Shown here piece after piece: positions 6,194-14,340 of a stretch of DNA of 21,257 nucleotides (positions are counted from its first letter, which is position 1; each line of letters begins with the position of its first letter). This stretch comes from a virus. The DNA lies in IMG/VR virus record IMGVR_UViG_3300037427_001102, positions 1-21,257 of that record; one strand, given 5' to 3'. The translations under genes and the position numbers were made by a program. The notes under the pieces were generated by a model. That model had not been told where the DNA came from. It saw nothing but the letters and a program-made list of their open reading frames with translations, and made no database searches.

Positions 6194-6619
6194 TTAACCT
6201 AAAGATCCACCGTCATAAACACTTCCTGCGTCATCTGTGTCTAATGGTGCCTCTTGATGTTGTTGTGAACCATACCCAGAAACTTTAGCACAATCTACTA
6301 TAACAGTTCCACCAGCTCCGCCGGCTATAACTACTTCTATATCTGATGTGTTTTCTGAGTTTTCTGCAAATCCGTAGAAATCTAATGAACCACTTTCGTG
6401 TAGTTCAAATAGTACAACGGAGTTTCGTTGAACCTTTGCGCTAGCACCGCTAGACAAAGTCCAATGTAGCCCTTTTATGTTAGCTGCTGGGGAGCTTTGC
6501 GTCTCAGTAGATTTCTTTAGCGTGGTTGCTAGAGCAATTGTTCCGGTAGCAGCAGTCCCCCTAACAGAAACAACACCCTGAACTTGGGTGAGTTTTAAAT
6601 TGTTTACTGTGACTGCCAT
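6194..6619 (-). CDS. Small beta-rich virion-type protein in the prohead core cluster (141 residues)
   Basis: It lies between the gp68-position gene and gp21, with AAAGGAAAACAA before the ATG. The sequence is beta-like: an N-terminal VQGVVSVRGTAATGTIALAT, a central HWTLSSGASAKVQRNSVVLF, SGSLDFYGFAENS, then AGGAGGTVIVDCAKVSGYG. It ends in DDAGSVYDGGSLG, which recalls the DGGTY/F ends of the fibre-cassette proteins. This pattern resembles small capsid-associated or decoration-type proteins of marine phages (recalled, not searched). T4 gp68 is also 141 residues and occupies this neighbourhood, but gp68 is a core protein and this does not look helical, so homology to gp68 is doubtful. A role in or on the head is inferred from position. 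Confidence 0.75.
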   Translation of the reverse strand: MAVTVNNLKLTQVQGVVSVRGTAATGTIALATTLKKSTETQSSPAANIKGLHWTLSSGASAKVQRNSVVLFELHESGSLDFYGFAENSENTSDIEVVIAGGAGGTVIVDCAKVSGYGSQQHQEAPLDTDDAGSVYDGGSLG

Positions 6620-6642
6620 TTGTTTTCCTTTGTTAAGTTAAA

Positions 6643-6939
6643 TTAGTATGATGATTTTTTCTTATGGTTCATATGAGGACCTTCTTCAAGAACCTCTACA
6701 TTAGGATCATTCACTTCAACTGTTTCGATACCGTGTTCAAACATTACTTTATACCAAGCCACTTTGCCATCTTGTGGTTCTGCATGTTCACCAATAATAG
6801 GTGTGCCTTCATTCCATTCCTTGTGCATAATTTTACTAGCACACATGTGCTTATCGCCTTCTAGTGAGCCTTTAGCCACACCGTCTACAGGAGATTCGGT
6901 AATTACCCCTGCTCTAAAATCTTTAAATGTCTTCGCCAT
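6643..6939 (-). CDS. Small conserved-type protein at gp68 position (98 residues)
   Basis: The gene starts inside the end of the gp67-like gene (17-nt overlap) with AAGGAGAAACAA before the ATG. Residues about 31-80 carry HMCASKIMHKEWNEG, IIGEHAEPQDGKVAWYKVMF and EHGIETVEVND, which look like a compact beta-barrel with small-ligand or nucleic-acid-binding character (KOW/SH3-like by eye). The protein ends in a His/Lys-rich tail (HMNHKKKSSY). From memory, similar CA.K..H...G..I..EHAEP...WYDVMFDHGIE proteins sit between gp20 and gp21 in T4-like cyanophages, without known function. The location fits a prohead core role, but there is no sequence reason to call it gp68. Confidence 0.78.
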   Translation of the reverse strand: MAKTFKDFRAGVITESPVDGVAKGSLEGDKHMCASKIMHKEWNEGTPIIGEHAEPQDGKVAWYKVMFEHGIETVEVNDPNVEVLEEGPHMNHKKKSSY

Positions 6940-7207
6940 TTGTTTCTCCTTCTACAGGTCTCCCTGTTGTTTGATCTATATCCACAAGAGCGTCATCTAA
7001 ACTAACACCTTGTGGTTCCATGTCAGGATCAACGCTCTGTTTAAAAACATCTGCTGCTTTATCCTGTTTTAATGCATCTATTGCCTCACCTGTTCGTGAA
7101 GCTAGTTGATCATTAAATTGTTGTTGGGCCTCTGCATTGTTACCTGCAATTATGTTATCCAACATATCTTTAACTTCAACATTTCTGTCTGTTTCGTTTT
7201 CTGCCAT
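6923..7207 (-). CDS. 67: Prohead core protein, gp67-like
   Basis: 94 residues from ATG 7207, chosen over the upstream in-frame ATG (7261) because TGGAGC lies about 6 nt before it and the gp20 stop is only 1 nt away. T4 gp67 (80 residues) is an internal core protein encoded just after the portal. Here the region about 8-55 is helical with the pattern VKDMLDNIIAGNNAEAQQQF followed by NDQLASRTGEAIDALKQDKA and ADVF. This resembles the short prohead core proteins of marine T4-like phages. The C-terminal 40 residues are acidic and probably disordered. The assignment rests on position plus this helical pattern; sequence identity with T4 gp67 is not evident. Confidence 0.7.
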   Translation of the reverse strand: MAENETDRNVEVKDMLDNIIAGNNAEAQQQFNDQLASRTGEAIDALKQDKAADVFKQSVDPDMEPQGVSLDDALVDIDQTTGRPVEGETNGEDI

Positions 7208-7208
7208 T

Positions 7209-8804
7209 TTATGCTCCATTATCTGGTCCAGGTACAGGGTTACCCTCTCCTGGTACTTCATTACTTATGTCCTGTGCAGGCTCTGGTTGTTCACCTTGAA
7301 CCTGTTGTAAAGGACTCCACTGATACTGTCTTTGATATTGTGGCTCTGCTAAGAGTTCAGTTTCAATAGTATCAATTTCCTCATCTGTTAGCATTAAAAC
7401 ATTCTTTTGAATGTAGCGCTTACTAAAGAATGTTCCTATATATGCTGCTACTCCGTTCAATACTTCTACTCTACTTCTTAGAATCTCTTGTTCTTTTGAT
7501 TCTGTATAGTAAGCATCAGTAGCAAACTCATAGTCTATATCATCTTTAATGTTATCCCAATCGTCTTCAGTAATAACACCCTTTAGTAAAAGCTGCGTCT
7601 TCAATAAGTCAGCTAACATAACAGCAAATTTTCTTCTTAACTTGATGATGAATTTTGTAAACTTCATCTCGTCTCGATTTATTTCTGCTGCTCTTCCAAA
7701 ATTTAGTCCAGCCTGTTGTTCTAATCTCGATACAGGAATGTTTAAAGACTGATACAATTTCCTTTGAAAATATTCTACATCTTCAATCTGCCCTAGGTTT
7801 TGACCTGCTGGCAATGTATCAATATTTGTTCCTGTTCCGCCTTCCCTTCTAGGTAACCAGAAGTCTTCCAACATAGACATGAACTTCTTATCATCTCTAA
7901 TTTCACCTGTGTTAGCATCGTAAACTAATTTATTACGATATCTATCCATGATGTCTTTCATGTATTGCTCTGCCTTCATCTTAGGAAGGTTACCAACATC
8001 TACATAAAAGATCCGTCTTTCAGGTGCTCTTGTTATTCTATATATAACAACCGCATTTTCCATCATACGGAGTTGGTTTGCCGGCCTAATTGCCTTATGT
8101 AAATACGATAATGCTATATTCTTATCGTGATCTACCAAACCACTTGGTGCATATGCTATAGCGTCTTTTGTTATTTTTAAACCTTGTTGGTTTTCAGGAG
8201 CTATATATTGTCCTGGTTTAGAAGTAACTCCCTTATCATTAAAAATAAAAAACTCTTCTATATCTTTAACAAATTGTACGCCTGAAGGATTCTTTTCCTT
8301 CTTAATCTCACGCACCTTCCTAATTTTTCTAGGATCGATATATCTAATATCTTTGATCCCTTGTTTAGGATTATCAAGATCTACAACCTTATGGAAAAAG
8401 ATCTTGCCATCTATGTACCATCTCCTAAAGTAGTCCTGGGCTCTTTCCTTAAAGTCCAGGAGGTTCTTTAGTTCTTCAAACTCTTTTAGTATTGATTTCT
8501 TAACTGCTGACGATAACTCTACATCGTCTAAGTTAAGTTCGACGGGAGATTCATTCTCCAATTGTGCAATCCCTTCGTTAATGATATCTTCTACTGCTGT
8601 ATCAACATCTGCCATCATGGCAATGTCTCGATATCTTTTAACTAACTCGGCTTCTGTTTGGGCTACCCCTTCCAGATCCATGTAAGTACCGTAGTACCCA
8701 CCCGCTCGAATTGACTCTATTGCACCGTCTTCGGCAGGCGCCACAAATGATTTCTCACCTGGTGGCGTCTCCTTCCTCTTTATTTCAAAACCAAAAATGT
8801 CCAT
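7209..8804 (-). CDS. 20: Portal vertex protein, gp20-like
   Basis: 531 residues (T4 gp20 is 524). It forms the dodecameric portal that starts head assembly and through which DNA is packaged. Family hallmarks are RAPERRIFYVDVGNLP (259-274), EDFWLPRREGGTGTNIDTLP (313-332) and the segment at 360-386 including FGRAAEINRDEMKFTKFI. The N-terminus MDIFGFEI is typical of marine T4-like portals and supports the start. The Shine-Dalgarno is weak (CGGA about 10 nt upstream), unlike the neighbours. A near-match box AATAAATA sits right before the ATG but is too close to be a working promoter. The C-terminal 40 residues are Gln/Pro/Gly-rich and probably flexible. It is probably translated from the gp19 transcript. 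Confidence 0.97.
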   Translation of the reverse strand: MDIFGFEIKRKETPPGEKSFVAPAEDGAIESIRAGGYYGTYMDLEGVAQTEAELVKRYRDIAMMADVDTAVEDIINEGIAQLENESPVELNLDDVELSSAVKKSILKEFEELKNLLDFKERAQDYFRRWYIDGKIFFHKVVDLDNPKQGIKDIRYIDPRKIRKVREIKKEKNPSGVQFVKDIEEFFIFNDKGVTSKPGQYIAPENQQGLKITKDAIAYAPSGLVDHDKNIALSYLHKAIRPANQLRMMENAVVIYRITRAPERRIFYVDVGNLPKMKAEQYMKDIMDRYRNKLVYDANTGEIRDDKKFMSMLEDFWLPRREGGTGTNIDTLPAGQNLGQIEDVEYFQRKLYQSLNIPVSRLEQQAGLNFGRAAEINRDEMKFTKFIIKLRRKFAVMLADLLKTQLLLKGVITEDDWDNIKDDIDYEFATDAYYTESKEQEILRSRVEVLNGVAAYIGTFFSKRYIQKNVLMLTDEEIDTIETELLAEPQYQRQYQWSPLQQVQGEQPEPAQDISNEVPGEGNPVPGPDNGA

Positions 8805-8833
8805 AACTATTTATTCCGTCCCATCTATCGGGA

Positions 8834-9355
8834 TTAATTTATGACTTCATAATCCTGGTACTGGAATGTAACTGTAAACTCTTCAATTATATCATTCTGT
8901 GCATATTGTAATGCAACTTCTGACATGTTAATTGGAAAAGCTCCGTTAAGTTGTATAATTCCACCAGGTAATGCTTCGTCATTTCTGTCCAAATGTTTAA
9001 CAGTAATCTCTCTTTGATAGTCTTGTGGGTTAAGTGCTATCGAGCTGTTGTCGCCTTTATTATTCATTGCATCTAACCAAGCTTCAAACGGTTGTCTTAA
9101 AGACTGTTTAGTATCATTGGCAATAGTGATTGTCCAAGGATCAAAAATCCTTTCACCTGCGAATTTAACTTCCCTGCCTCTATACTGTATGATAGCTGGG
9201 TTAACTGTTGAAGCTGGCATAGCCGCTCCAGTAACTAGAATATTAGCATCTCCCCCAACTGCTCCTACCGCTGTTGGGAATGTGAGGATCACTTCAAACT
9301 GATTGGGACGAGCTCCGCCTGCCCCTAATGCTGATTTGAATTTTTGTATTTGCAT
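8834..9355 (-). CDS. 19: Tail tube protein, gp19-like
   Basis: 173 residues (T4 gp19 is 163). It forms the inner tube of the contractile tail by stacking hexameric rings inside the sheath. Visible features are RPNQFEVILTFP (16-27), VTGAAMPASTVNPAIIQYRG then REVKFAGERIFDPWTITIAND, WLDAMNN, and the C-terminal EFTVTFQYQDYEVIN, all typical of gp19. It lies between gp18 and gp20 as in T4. It has AGGAG before the ATG and its own exact late promoter with a predicted 14-nt leader. Confidence 0.96.
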   Translation of the reverse strand: MQIQKFKSALGAGGARPNQFEVILTFPTAVGAVGGDANILVTGAAMPASTVNPAIIQYRGREVKFAGERIFDPWTITIANDTKQSLRQPFEAWLDAMNNKGDNSSIALNPQDYQREITVKHLDRNDEALPGGIIQLNGAFPINMSEVALQYAQNDIIEEFTVTFQYQDYEVIN

Positions 9356-9374
9356 TTTGTTCTCCTATTAAAAC

Positions 9375-9382
9375 TATTTATA
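9375..9382 (-). promoter_or_regulatory. Late promoter (TATAAATA) for gp19
   Basis: An exact minus-strand box just after the gp18 stop. The predicted start at about 9369 gives a 14-nt leader containing AGGAG before the gp19 ATG at 9355. It would let the abundant tube protein be made separately from the sheath transcript. Confidence 0.82.
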
Positions 9383-9387
9383 CGCCG

Positions 9388-11304
9388 TTAACCGCCAATT
9401 TCTTCAAAGCTAACACCTGTTCTAGTAGCAATAAAGTTCAACTGTATAAAGTTGATTGCTTTTGCTGGCTTGATAAAGATATCCGCTACAAATTCGTTCC
9501 TATCTATAACCTCTGCTGTGTTATTAGATGTGTTACAAATTACTTTAAAGTCGAATATACCTCTACGGCCTTGAACATCTCTTAAGAATGGTGTAAGTAA
9601 TGATGAGAATTGCGCTCTAGTAAACGCATCGTTAAATTCAAACAGTTGATACTTAGCTGCTATTGCAATAGCTTTTTCTAACACAATAAACAATCGTCTA
9701 ACATTAATTCTGTTGAACGCTGAAGGTACTGTTGTCATTGTTTTGTCTCCAAACAATACAATTCCATTACCTACAGAGCTAATTACAGGATTAATACCTG
9801 CTGAATACATGTCGTCTCTATTTGCTTTTACTGGATTAAATGCTAATTTAACTGCATTTTTAAGTTGTCCCCTGTTATAACCTGCTGGTGAGAACCAAGG
9901 ATCTGTAGTGTTGTCTGTTTCAACACATAGTCCTGCTATGTCTCCGTTACAAGGAACCCATCTGTATACATCGTTATAACGATCATACATATACTTCCAG
10001 TTACCGTCCATTACAGCGTAAGAAGTAGGTGTCAATAATGCTTTTGAGGCAATCATTGCTGTAACTTCTGAACCTGCGTTATTAACGACGTCTGTCAGTT
10101 GTGGAGAACAGAAAGTTAAACAGTCTTTTCTAGTTTTAGAAATATTATCTATGACATATTTTTGATCTGTTGTACCATGTCCACCTGTTAATACAAGTGA
10201 AATGTCTACGCTTTCTGCATCTTGGAACAAGTTGTATGCTGTTTGGATATCGCCACTATCGGGACTATCTGAAACACCACCTGTTAATGATACAGTAGAT
10301 TCTGCTGCTGTAAAGTTAGATGTATAAGTTGTTCCTGCTCCACTTGTACCCCAAGTTGTTTCGCTTGCTGGGTGATCTGTGAAGTAAATAAATTTAGATT
10401 GTGTTTCAACTACATCTCTGTAGAATATTGAACCACCTTCTAAGCCTTTAGCATCCGACGCTTTAGAAACACCTGCAAATGTTTCTAGAACTGTACCAAT
10501 TGTTCCTGAGAACAATCCGTCTTCGTCGATTACTACTATATGAAATTCGTCATTTGAACCACCTTGTATTGCCACTCTTGTGGATGTTAAAGGTGCTATA
10601 TCGAATTTGTTTTTGTACGCCCAGTCAGTAGCTAAAGTTGCTGTAGCTGTTGCTCCAGTTCCTCCACCGCCACTAATTGTAATGGTTGGTGCGCTTGTAT
10701 ATCCGTTTCCTGGATTAGTAATTGTAATTGCAGTAACTGCATTAGAAGCAACTGTTGCTGTACCAGTAGCAGTTACTCCGCCTGCTGGTGCTGCACTAAA
10801 TGTTACAGTTGGTGTACTAGAATAACTAGATCCACCTGCTGTTATAGTAGTTGTTGCTATTGAATTACTGTCAAAATTACTGGAATCCGCAAAAGATACT
10901 TTAAGAGAGTTTCCTAAAGCTCCTGGATATTTAGCTGCCCACATTCCATTAGAACCTGAACCGTCTCTGTGATTTTGAGAATAGTCGTCGCTGTTTTTAA
11001 TAAGAACTGCTGTTCCTGATGCTACAGCGTTTCTCGCTGTATCGTCATCAACTGCTCTGACTGTCTTCAAATTATTACCATACGCCAAGAATGATGCTGC
11101 TGTGAAAAAGTCTACAGCTGTAGTATCATTTGGCTTGAAAAATCTCTCTACAAGATTATTCTCTGAACTAATTGTTACGATCTCGCCTGCCGGACCCCAT
11201 TGGAAGTTACCAACAAATGCACCTGTAGTAGATGCAACCGCCGGGACAACACTGGTAAGGTCTGTCTCAGTTACGACAACGCCTGGTGATAGCTGAAATG
11301 CCAT
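9388..11304 (-). CDS. 18: Tail sheath protein, gp18-like, with an inserted beta-repeat module
   Basis: 638 residues (T4 gp18 is 659). It forms the contractile sheath around the gp19 tube. The N-terminus MAFQLSPGVVVTETDLT and the C-terminal RAQFSSLLTPFLRDVQGRRG and FIQLNFIATRTGVSFEEIGG are typical sheath features. The C-terminal part forms the conserved core, and the middle carries outward domains. Residues about 151-226 are a low-complexity Thr/Ala/Gly block with two related repeats (ITAGGSSYSSTPTVTFSAAP and ITNPGNGYTSAPTITISGGG). They interrupt the run from KVSFADSSNFDS to WAYKNKFDIAPLT and look like an added surface module. AGGAG precedes the ATG, and a late promoter lies at 11366-11373. 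Confidence 0.96.
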   Translation of the reverse strand: MAFQLSPGVVVTETDLTSVVPAVASTTGAFVGNFQWGPAGEIVTISSENNLVERFFKPNDTTAVDFFTAASFLAYGNNLKTVRAVDDDTARNAVASGTAVLIKNSDDYSQNHRDGSGSNGMWAAKYPGALGNSLKVSFADSSNFDSNSIATTTITAGGSSYSSTPTVTFSAAPAGGVTATGTATVASNAVTAITITNPGNGYTSAPTITISGGGGTGATATATLATDWAYKNKFDIAPLTSTRVAIQGGSNDEFHIVVIDEDGLFSGTIGTVLETFAGVSKASDAKGLEGGSIFYRDVVETQSKFIYFTDHPASETTWGTSGAGTTYTSNFTAAESTVSLTGGVSDSPDSGDIQTAYNLFQDAESVDISLVLTGGHGTTDQKYVIDNISKTRKDCLTFCSPQLTDVVNNAGSEVTAMIASKALLTPTSYAVMDGNWKYMYDRYNDVYRWVPCNGDIAGLCVETDNTTDPWFSPAGYNRGQLKNAVKLAFNPVKANRDDMYSAGINPVISSVGNGIVLFGDKTMTTVPSAFNRINVRRLFIVLEKAIAIAAKYQLFEFNDAFTRAQFSSLLTPFLRDVQGRRGIFDFKVICNTSNNTAEVIDRNEFVADIFIKPAKAINFIQLNFIATRTGVSFEEIGG

Positions 11305-11365
11305 GTTTTTCTCCTCGGTTTATATTATCTTATGAATGACACAAGTTTATTTATTATCATCCAAC

Positions 11366-11373
11366 TATTTATA
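11366..11373 (-). promoter_or_regulatory. Late promoter (TATAAATA) for gp18
   Basis: An exact minus-strand box in the 117-bp gp17-gp18 gap. The predicted start is near 11360, giving a 56-nt AT-rich leader with GAGGAG before the ATG. It gives the sheath gene expression independent of the terminase genes upstream. Confidence 0.83.
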
Positions 11374-11392
11374 AAAAACTTAAATTACAAAT

Positions 11393-11422
11393 ATGTACAG
11401 ACCTATAGGTGCGTGTGTACAT
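11393..11422 (-). other. Nested inverted repeats after the gp17 stop
   Basis: The 7-bp arms ATGTACA/TGTACAT enclose the 10-bp palindrome ACCTATAGGT. On the minus strand this starts within the gp17 stop codon and is followed by a T-rich stretch ending in TTTTTT just before the gp18 promoter. It may be a weak terminator or RNA-processing hairpin for the terminase mRNA, or an operator-like site. The stem is broken, so terminator strength is doubtful. Confidence 0.4.
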
Positions 11423-13080
11423 TAGGAATTAATCATATTTTTTAGTTTTTTCTGTAAAGATACAGGGTGATACTCATCATGAGTAAGCCAAACATCACCA
11501 CCTAACACTTCAACTTCTTCTTCGTTACCTGTAACTCTGATAAAAGGTGTTAAGTTACTCTCAATATCTCCCATTTGTTGCTTATATAAACCCTCTCTTG
11601 TATTAACATCTGTCATGTCTTTAAAGAAGTTTTGACTAGTAAGCCAACCAAATAAAACTAAACACATAACCAAATCATCATGGTAACCTTCATCTGCTTG
11701 ATAAGTGTTACCTTTCTCAGTAAATGTTGAAATCTCATGTATTATATGTTCATCAAATACCAACAGTTTCTGTTCCTCTATTAAAGACTTAAATGTAAAA
11801 CACCCTTGCCTTTTAACTTGTTTAGAGGTTGTAACCCCATGTTTTGTTGCTTTACCAAAACCTGGACTCACATATTGTCTTGCTTGTTCAGTAACAGTAC
11901 TAAGCATGTTCTCATACTCTACTTCTTGATGTAATATCTCTGCTACTTGTTGTCCTATGTCATTTACTTCTACTAAAATGAAAGCATCATTATAGTCTTT
12001 ACCCACTTTTCCTATTATATCTGGGTACAACATTGGCGCTACTTTGTTATCTCTGTACTTTGCCACTACTTTATATGGCATTTTCGTTATATCTGCTACA
12101 ATAAATGCTGAAAAATCTCCACCTATGCCTCTAGATGTGTCTACTGTCATGGCATAAAAATGTCCTTCTTGAGGTTCTTCATATATATCTAAACCACTTT
12201 TAGTATATAAAGGATCTTTTGTACTAAGCCTTGCTATTGTTTGTGCATTAATTAATGTATTAGTTGAACCTAAGAACTCACACATTACCTCTTGGTTAAA
12301 TTTAACATCACCAAGTAATTGTTTTTGTTCTTCTAACCACTTCTCATCTCTACCTGGTATCTCATAGTAAGGTATAAACATATTTTCAAAACCGTTTACT
12401 CCTTCTACAGATTCATTCCAGAATTTCCAGAAGTGGTTGTAACCTAGTGGTGTAGATGTAAGTAGAATTTTTGTGGTCTCACCAGCAGAAATAGTAGGAT
12501 AAACAGAAGTAAAGAACTCGTCTGCTATGTTGTTGGGTATGATTGCTGCCTCATCAATATATAGCCAGTTAACTGATTTACCACGAATCGCTGCTGCTGT
12601 TGTTGCTGCTGTTAATACTTTACTATTGTTTTCTAATTCTACATCACCCTTATTCCATACCTTAACACCTTGTTGCATCCATAAAGGTAAGTTCTCATAC
12701 ATTATTTGATATCTGTTTAATACTTCTCTTGCTGCTGAGGATTTGTTAGCCATAATAGCTACTGTTTTGTCTTCTTGGAAAATTGTATAGTGTAATATAC
12801 ACGCTGCTGATGTTACTGTTTTACCTTGTTGTCGTCCTTCCATAAGAACAACACGCCTATTTTTCATTATACAATCTACTTTTCTTTTTTGGCAGTCGTA
12901 TAGTTTAAATGGTTGTAACCCTTTATCCAATGTAATAATCTTTACATATTTTTCTATAAAATAAACAGGGTCATCCTTACATTTAACATACTCTTTAATT
13001 TCTTCTTCTGAGAAATCGTGCTGATACCCCAGTGGTTTTAAATTAGGATTGCCATGATAGCTATTACTTGCTTGTGTCAT
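11422..13080 (-). CDS. 17: Terminase large subunit (ATPase/nuclease), gp17-like
   Basis: 552 residues (T4 gp17 is 610). It is the packaging motor that cuts concatemers and pumps DNA into the prohead through gp20. The ATPase domain has Walker A GRQQGKT (82-88), Walker B LYIDEA (173-178, Asp176 and Glu177) and a coupling motif LLTSTP (206-211). The RNase H-like nuclease domain has Asp314 in VDTSRG, Glu371 in LVEVND and Asp468/469 in YHDDLVM, matching the T4 D401/E458/D542 triad. The start overlaps gp16 by 17 nt and has no obvious ribosome binding site, so it is probably translated by coupling. NSYHGNPNLK near the N-terminus is typical of marine T4-like gp17 and supports this start. No intein or intron is seen. 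Confidence 0.97.
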   Translation of the reverse strand: MTQASNSYHGNPNLKPLGYQHDFSEEEIKEYVKCKDDPVYFIEKYVKIITLDKGLQPFKLYDCQKRKVDCIMKNRRVVLMEGRQQGKTVTSAACILHYTIFQEDKTVAIMANKSSAAREVLNRYQIMYENLPLWMQQGVKVWNKGDVELENNSKVLTAATTAAAIRGKSVNWLYIDEAAIIPNNIADEFFTSVYPTISAGETTKILLTSTPLGYNHFWKFWNESVEGVNGFENMFIPYYEIPGRDEKWLEEQKQLLGDVKFNQEVMCEFLGSTNTLINAQTIARLSTKDPLYTKSGLDIYEEPQEGHFYAMTVDTSRGIGGDFSAFIVADITKMPYKVVAKYRDNKVAPMLYPDIIGKVGKDYNDAFILVEVNDIGQQVAEILHQEVEYENMLSTVTEQARQYVSPGFGKATKHGVTTSKQVKRQGCFTFKSLIEEQKLLVFDEHIIHEISTFTEKGNTYQADEGYHDDLVMCLVLFGWLTSQNFFKDMTDVNTREGLYKQQMGDIESNLTPFIRVTGNEEEVEVLGGDVWLTHDEYHPVSLQKKLKNMINS

Positions 13081-13567
13081 CTGGTGTTACATCTATTGTT
13101 TTTGTATCTTCTTTTTTAATAGCTTTTAATAAGTCTTTTGTGCTACCTACGAATAAATTGTTTTGTGTTTTTATATTCTTTGCTTTAGGATCGTCTGCTG
13201 TTATTCTTTTTTGTCTTTCGTGTACATCTAACATGTCTTTAGCATTGTCCTGTAAATTTTTAATTAGTCCACCAGCTACTTCATATGCTCTAGGTTGGTC
13301 TGAGTTTCTTGCTATATGTAATATACCTTCTATTGCCTCAGCATTATACGCCTCAGCTTGTTTCAACATACTCCTAGCATATTGTAAATCTTCTTCTTGT
13401 TGTTTTGTTGCCAGAGTTTGCTTATCTTCATCAGACATATCTATTGCTGGTAGTTGTCTTTCGTCTTGAGTTCTTTTTAGATTAGACTCTAAAGCTTTTG
13501 TTATTTCTTTGGTGTTAAAGCTCTTATCTAATTCTTCAAATGTGCTTTTATTGTTCGAATTCTTCAT
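13064..13567 (-). CDS. 16: Terminase small subunit, gp16-like
   Basis: 167 residues from ATG 13567 (T4 gp16 is 164). This start has TTGGAGGA 7 nt upstream, which the in-frame upstream ATG at 13609 lacks. The small subunit recognises DNA and stimulates the gp17 ATPase. The product is helical and charged: DEDKQTLATKQQEEDLQYAR then SMLKQAEAYNAEAIEGILHI, and AYEVAGGLIKNLQDNAKDML with its HERQ continuation, the central coiled-coil region expected of gp16. The C-terminus is Lys/Asp/Thr-rich. It overlaps the end of gp15 by 20 nt and the start of gp17 by 17 nt, so gp15-16-17 are probably translationally coupled. Identity rests on position, size and helical pattern. Confidence 0.93.
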   Translation of the reverse strand: MKNSNNKSTFEELDKSFNTKEITKALESNLKRTQDERQLPAIDMSDEDKQTLATKQQEEDLQYARSMLKQAEAYNAEAIEGILHIARNSDQPRAYEVAGGLIKNLQDNAKDMLDVHERQKRITADDPKAKNIKTQNNLFVGSTKDLLKAIKKEDTKTIDVTPDDTSK

Positions 13568-14339
13568 CAAATTCCTCCAAGAATGAATAAGTATCAGACG
13601 GTGTTGCATTTAACGGATTAACACTAGCAGTTATCTTTCCTTTGCTAGCATTAGTTGTTGTATTAAGAGTCATTTTAGGATCATTGTAAACATTAGCAAT
13701 TGCTTTCTTAATAACATCTGCGTTAGCAACATTGCTATAAAAATTAAGTCTCATGGTAAAATTTAATGTCCATACTACACTTAATCTATTAGCAAACTCG
13801 CCTTCATATTCATCTTCATAACCAACATTATCTAATGTAATTTTAATATCTCTTTTTATTCCAAGTTCAGGTAAATCATTAATCGTAACATTAAAGTCAG
13901 GATTAAAGTAAGGAATTATTTGTTCCAAACATTGTAAGCCATCATCTTGGTTCTTCGCAAATATATATAAGCCTAAAGTCATGTTGTATGGCGTAGAATT
14001 AAATGCGTATCTTACTGTATCAGCATCATCTCCTGTACCTACTGCTTTGGATTTGTTAATTACTTGCGTCTTTCTGGCTGGATCATAGTTTAACCCTATA
14101 ATCTCAAAGCCTATTCTAGGTAAAGTAATTGCTACTTCACCTCTTGTGGTTGTATCTGTTACTCTAGCAATCCTTGTTAGAAATTTTTGTTTAGTAGAAT
14201 ATGCTAAAGGTACTCTTATAGCTTGTGCAACTGCTCCTGAACTATTTTTTCTTTCAATGTTTATATCATTGAATATAGTTCCAAAAGCAATGATTGCTTT
14301 TCTTATATGGTTGTGATAAAATGTCTTATCTTTAAACAT
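13548..14339 (-). CDS. 15: Tail sheath stabilizer and completion protein, gp15-like
   Basis: 263 residues (T4 gp15 is 272). It caps the top of the finished tail and joins it to the gp13/gp14 neck. MFKDKTFYHNHIRKAIIAFG is the typical N-terminus of marine T4-like gp15. RVPLAYSTKQKFLTRI, LPRIGFEIIGLNYDPARK, YNMTLGLYIFAKNQDDGLQC and EQIIPYFNPDFN are also typical. GGAGG lies 7 nt before the ATG, inside the last codons of gp14, and only 1 nt separates the two genes. The acidic end (FLEEFDEEFEQ) overlaps the gp16 start. Confidence 0.95.
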   Translation of the reverse strand: MFKDKTFYHNHIRKAIIAFGTIFNDINIERKNSSGAVAQAIRVPLAYSTKQKFLTRIARVTDTTTRGEVAITLPRIGFEIIGLNYDPARKTQVINKSKAVGTGDDADTVRYAFNSTPYNMTLGLYIFAKNQDDGLQCLEQIIPYFNPDFNVTINDLPELGIKRDIKITLDNVGYEDEYEGEFANRLSVVWTLNFTMRLNFYSNVANADVIKKAIANVYNDPKMTLNTTTNASKGKITASVNPLNATPSDTYSFLEEFDEEFEQ

Positions 14340-14340
14340 A

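Noticed and set aside
8808-8815. AATAAATA before gp20 as a late promoter
   Set aside because: It differs from the exact box at the first base, and the predicted start would fall inside the ATG, so a gp20 transcript from it would lack a complete start codon.
9388-11304. gp18 insertion as a frameshift or assembly artefact
   Set aside because: The frame stays open across it and the inserted repeats resemble known phage beta modules, so it is a real domain.
13068-13469. Plus-strand open frame of 133 codons opposite gp16
   Set aside because: It is antisense to a well-supported gp16 gene with no promoter or ribosome site; the hydrophobic Ser/Cys-rich product is typical of a shadow frame.
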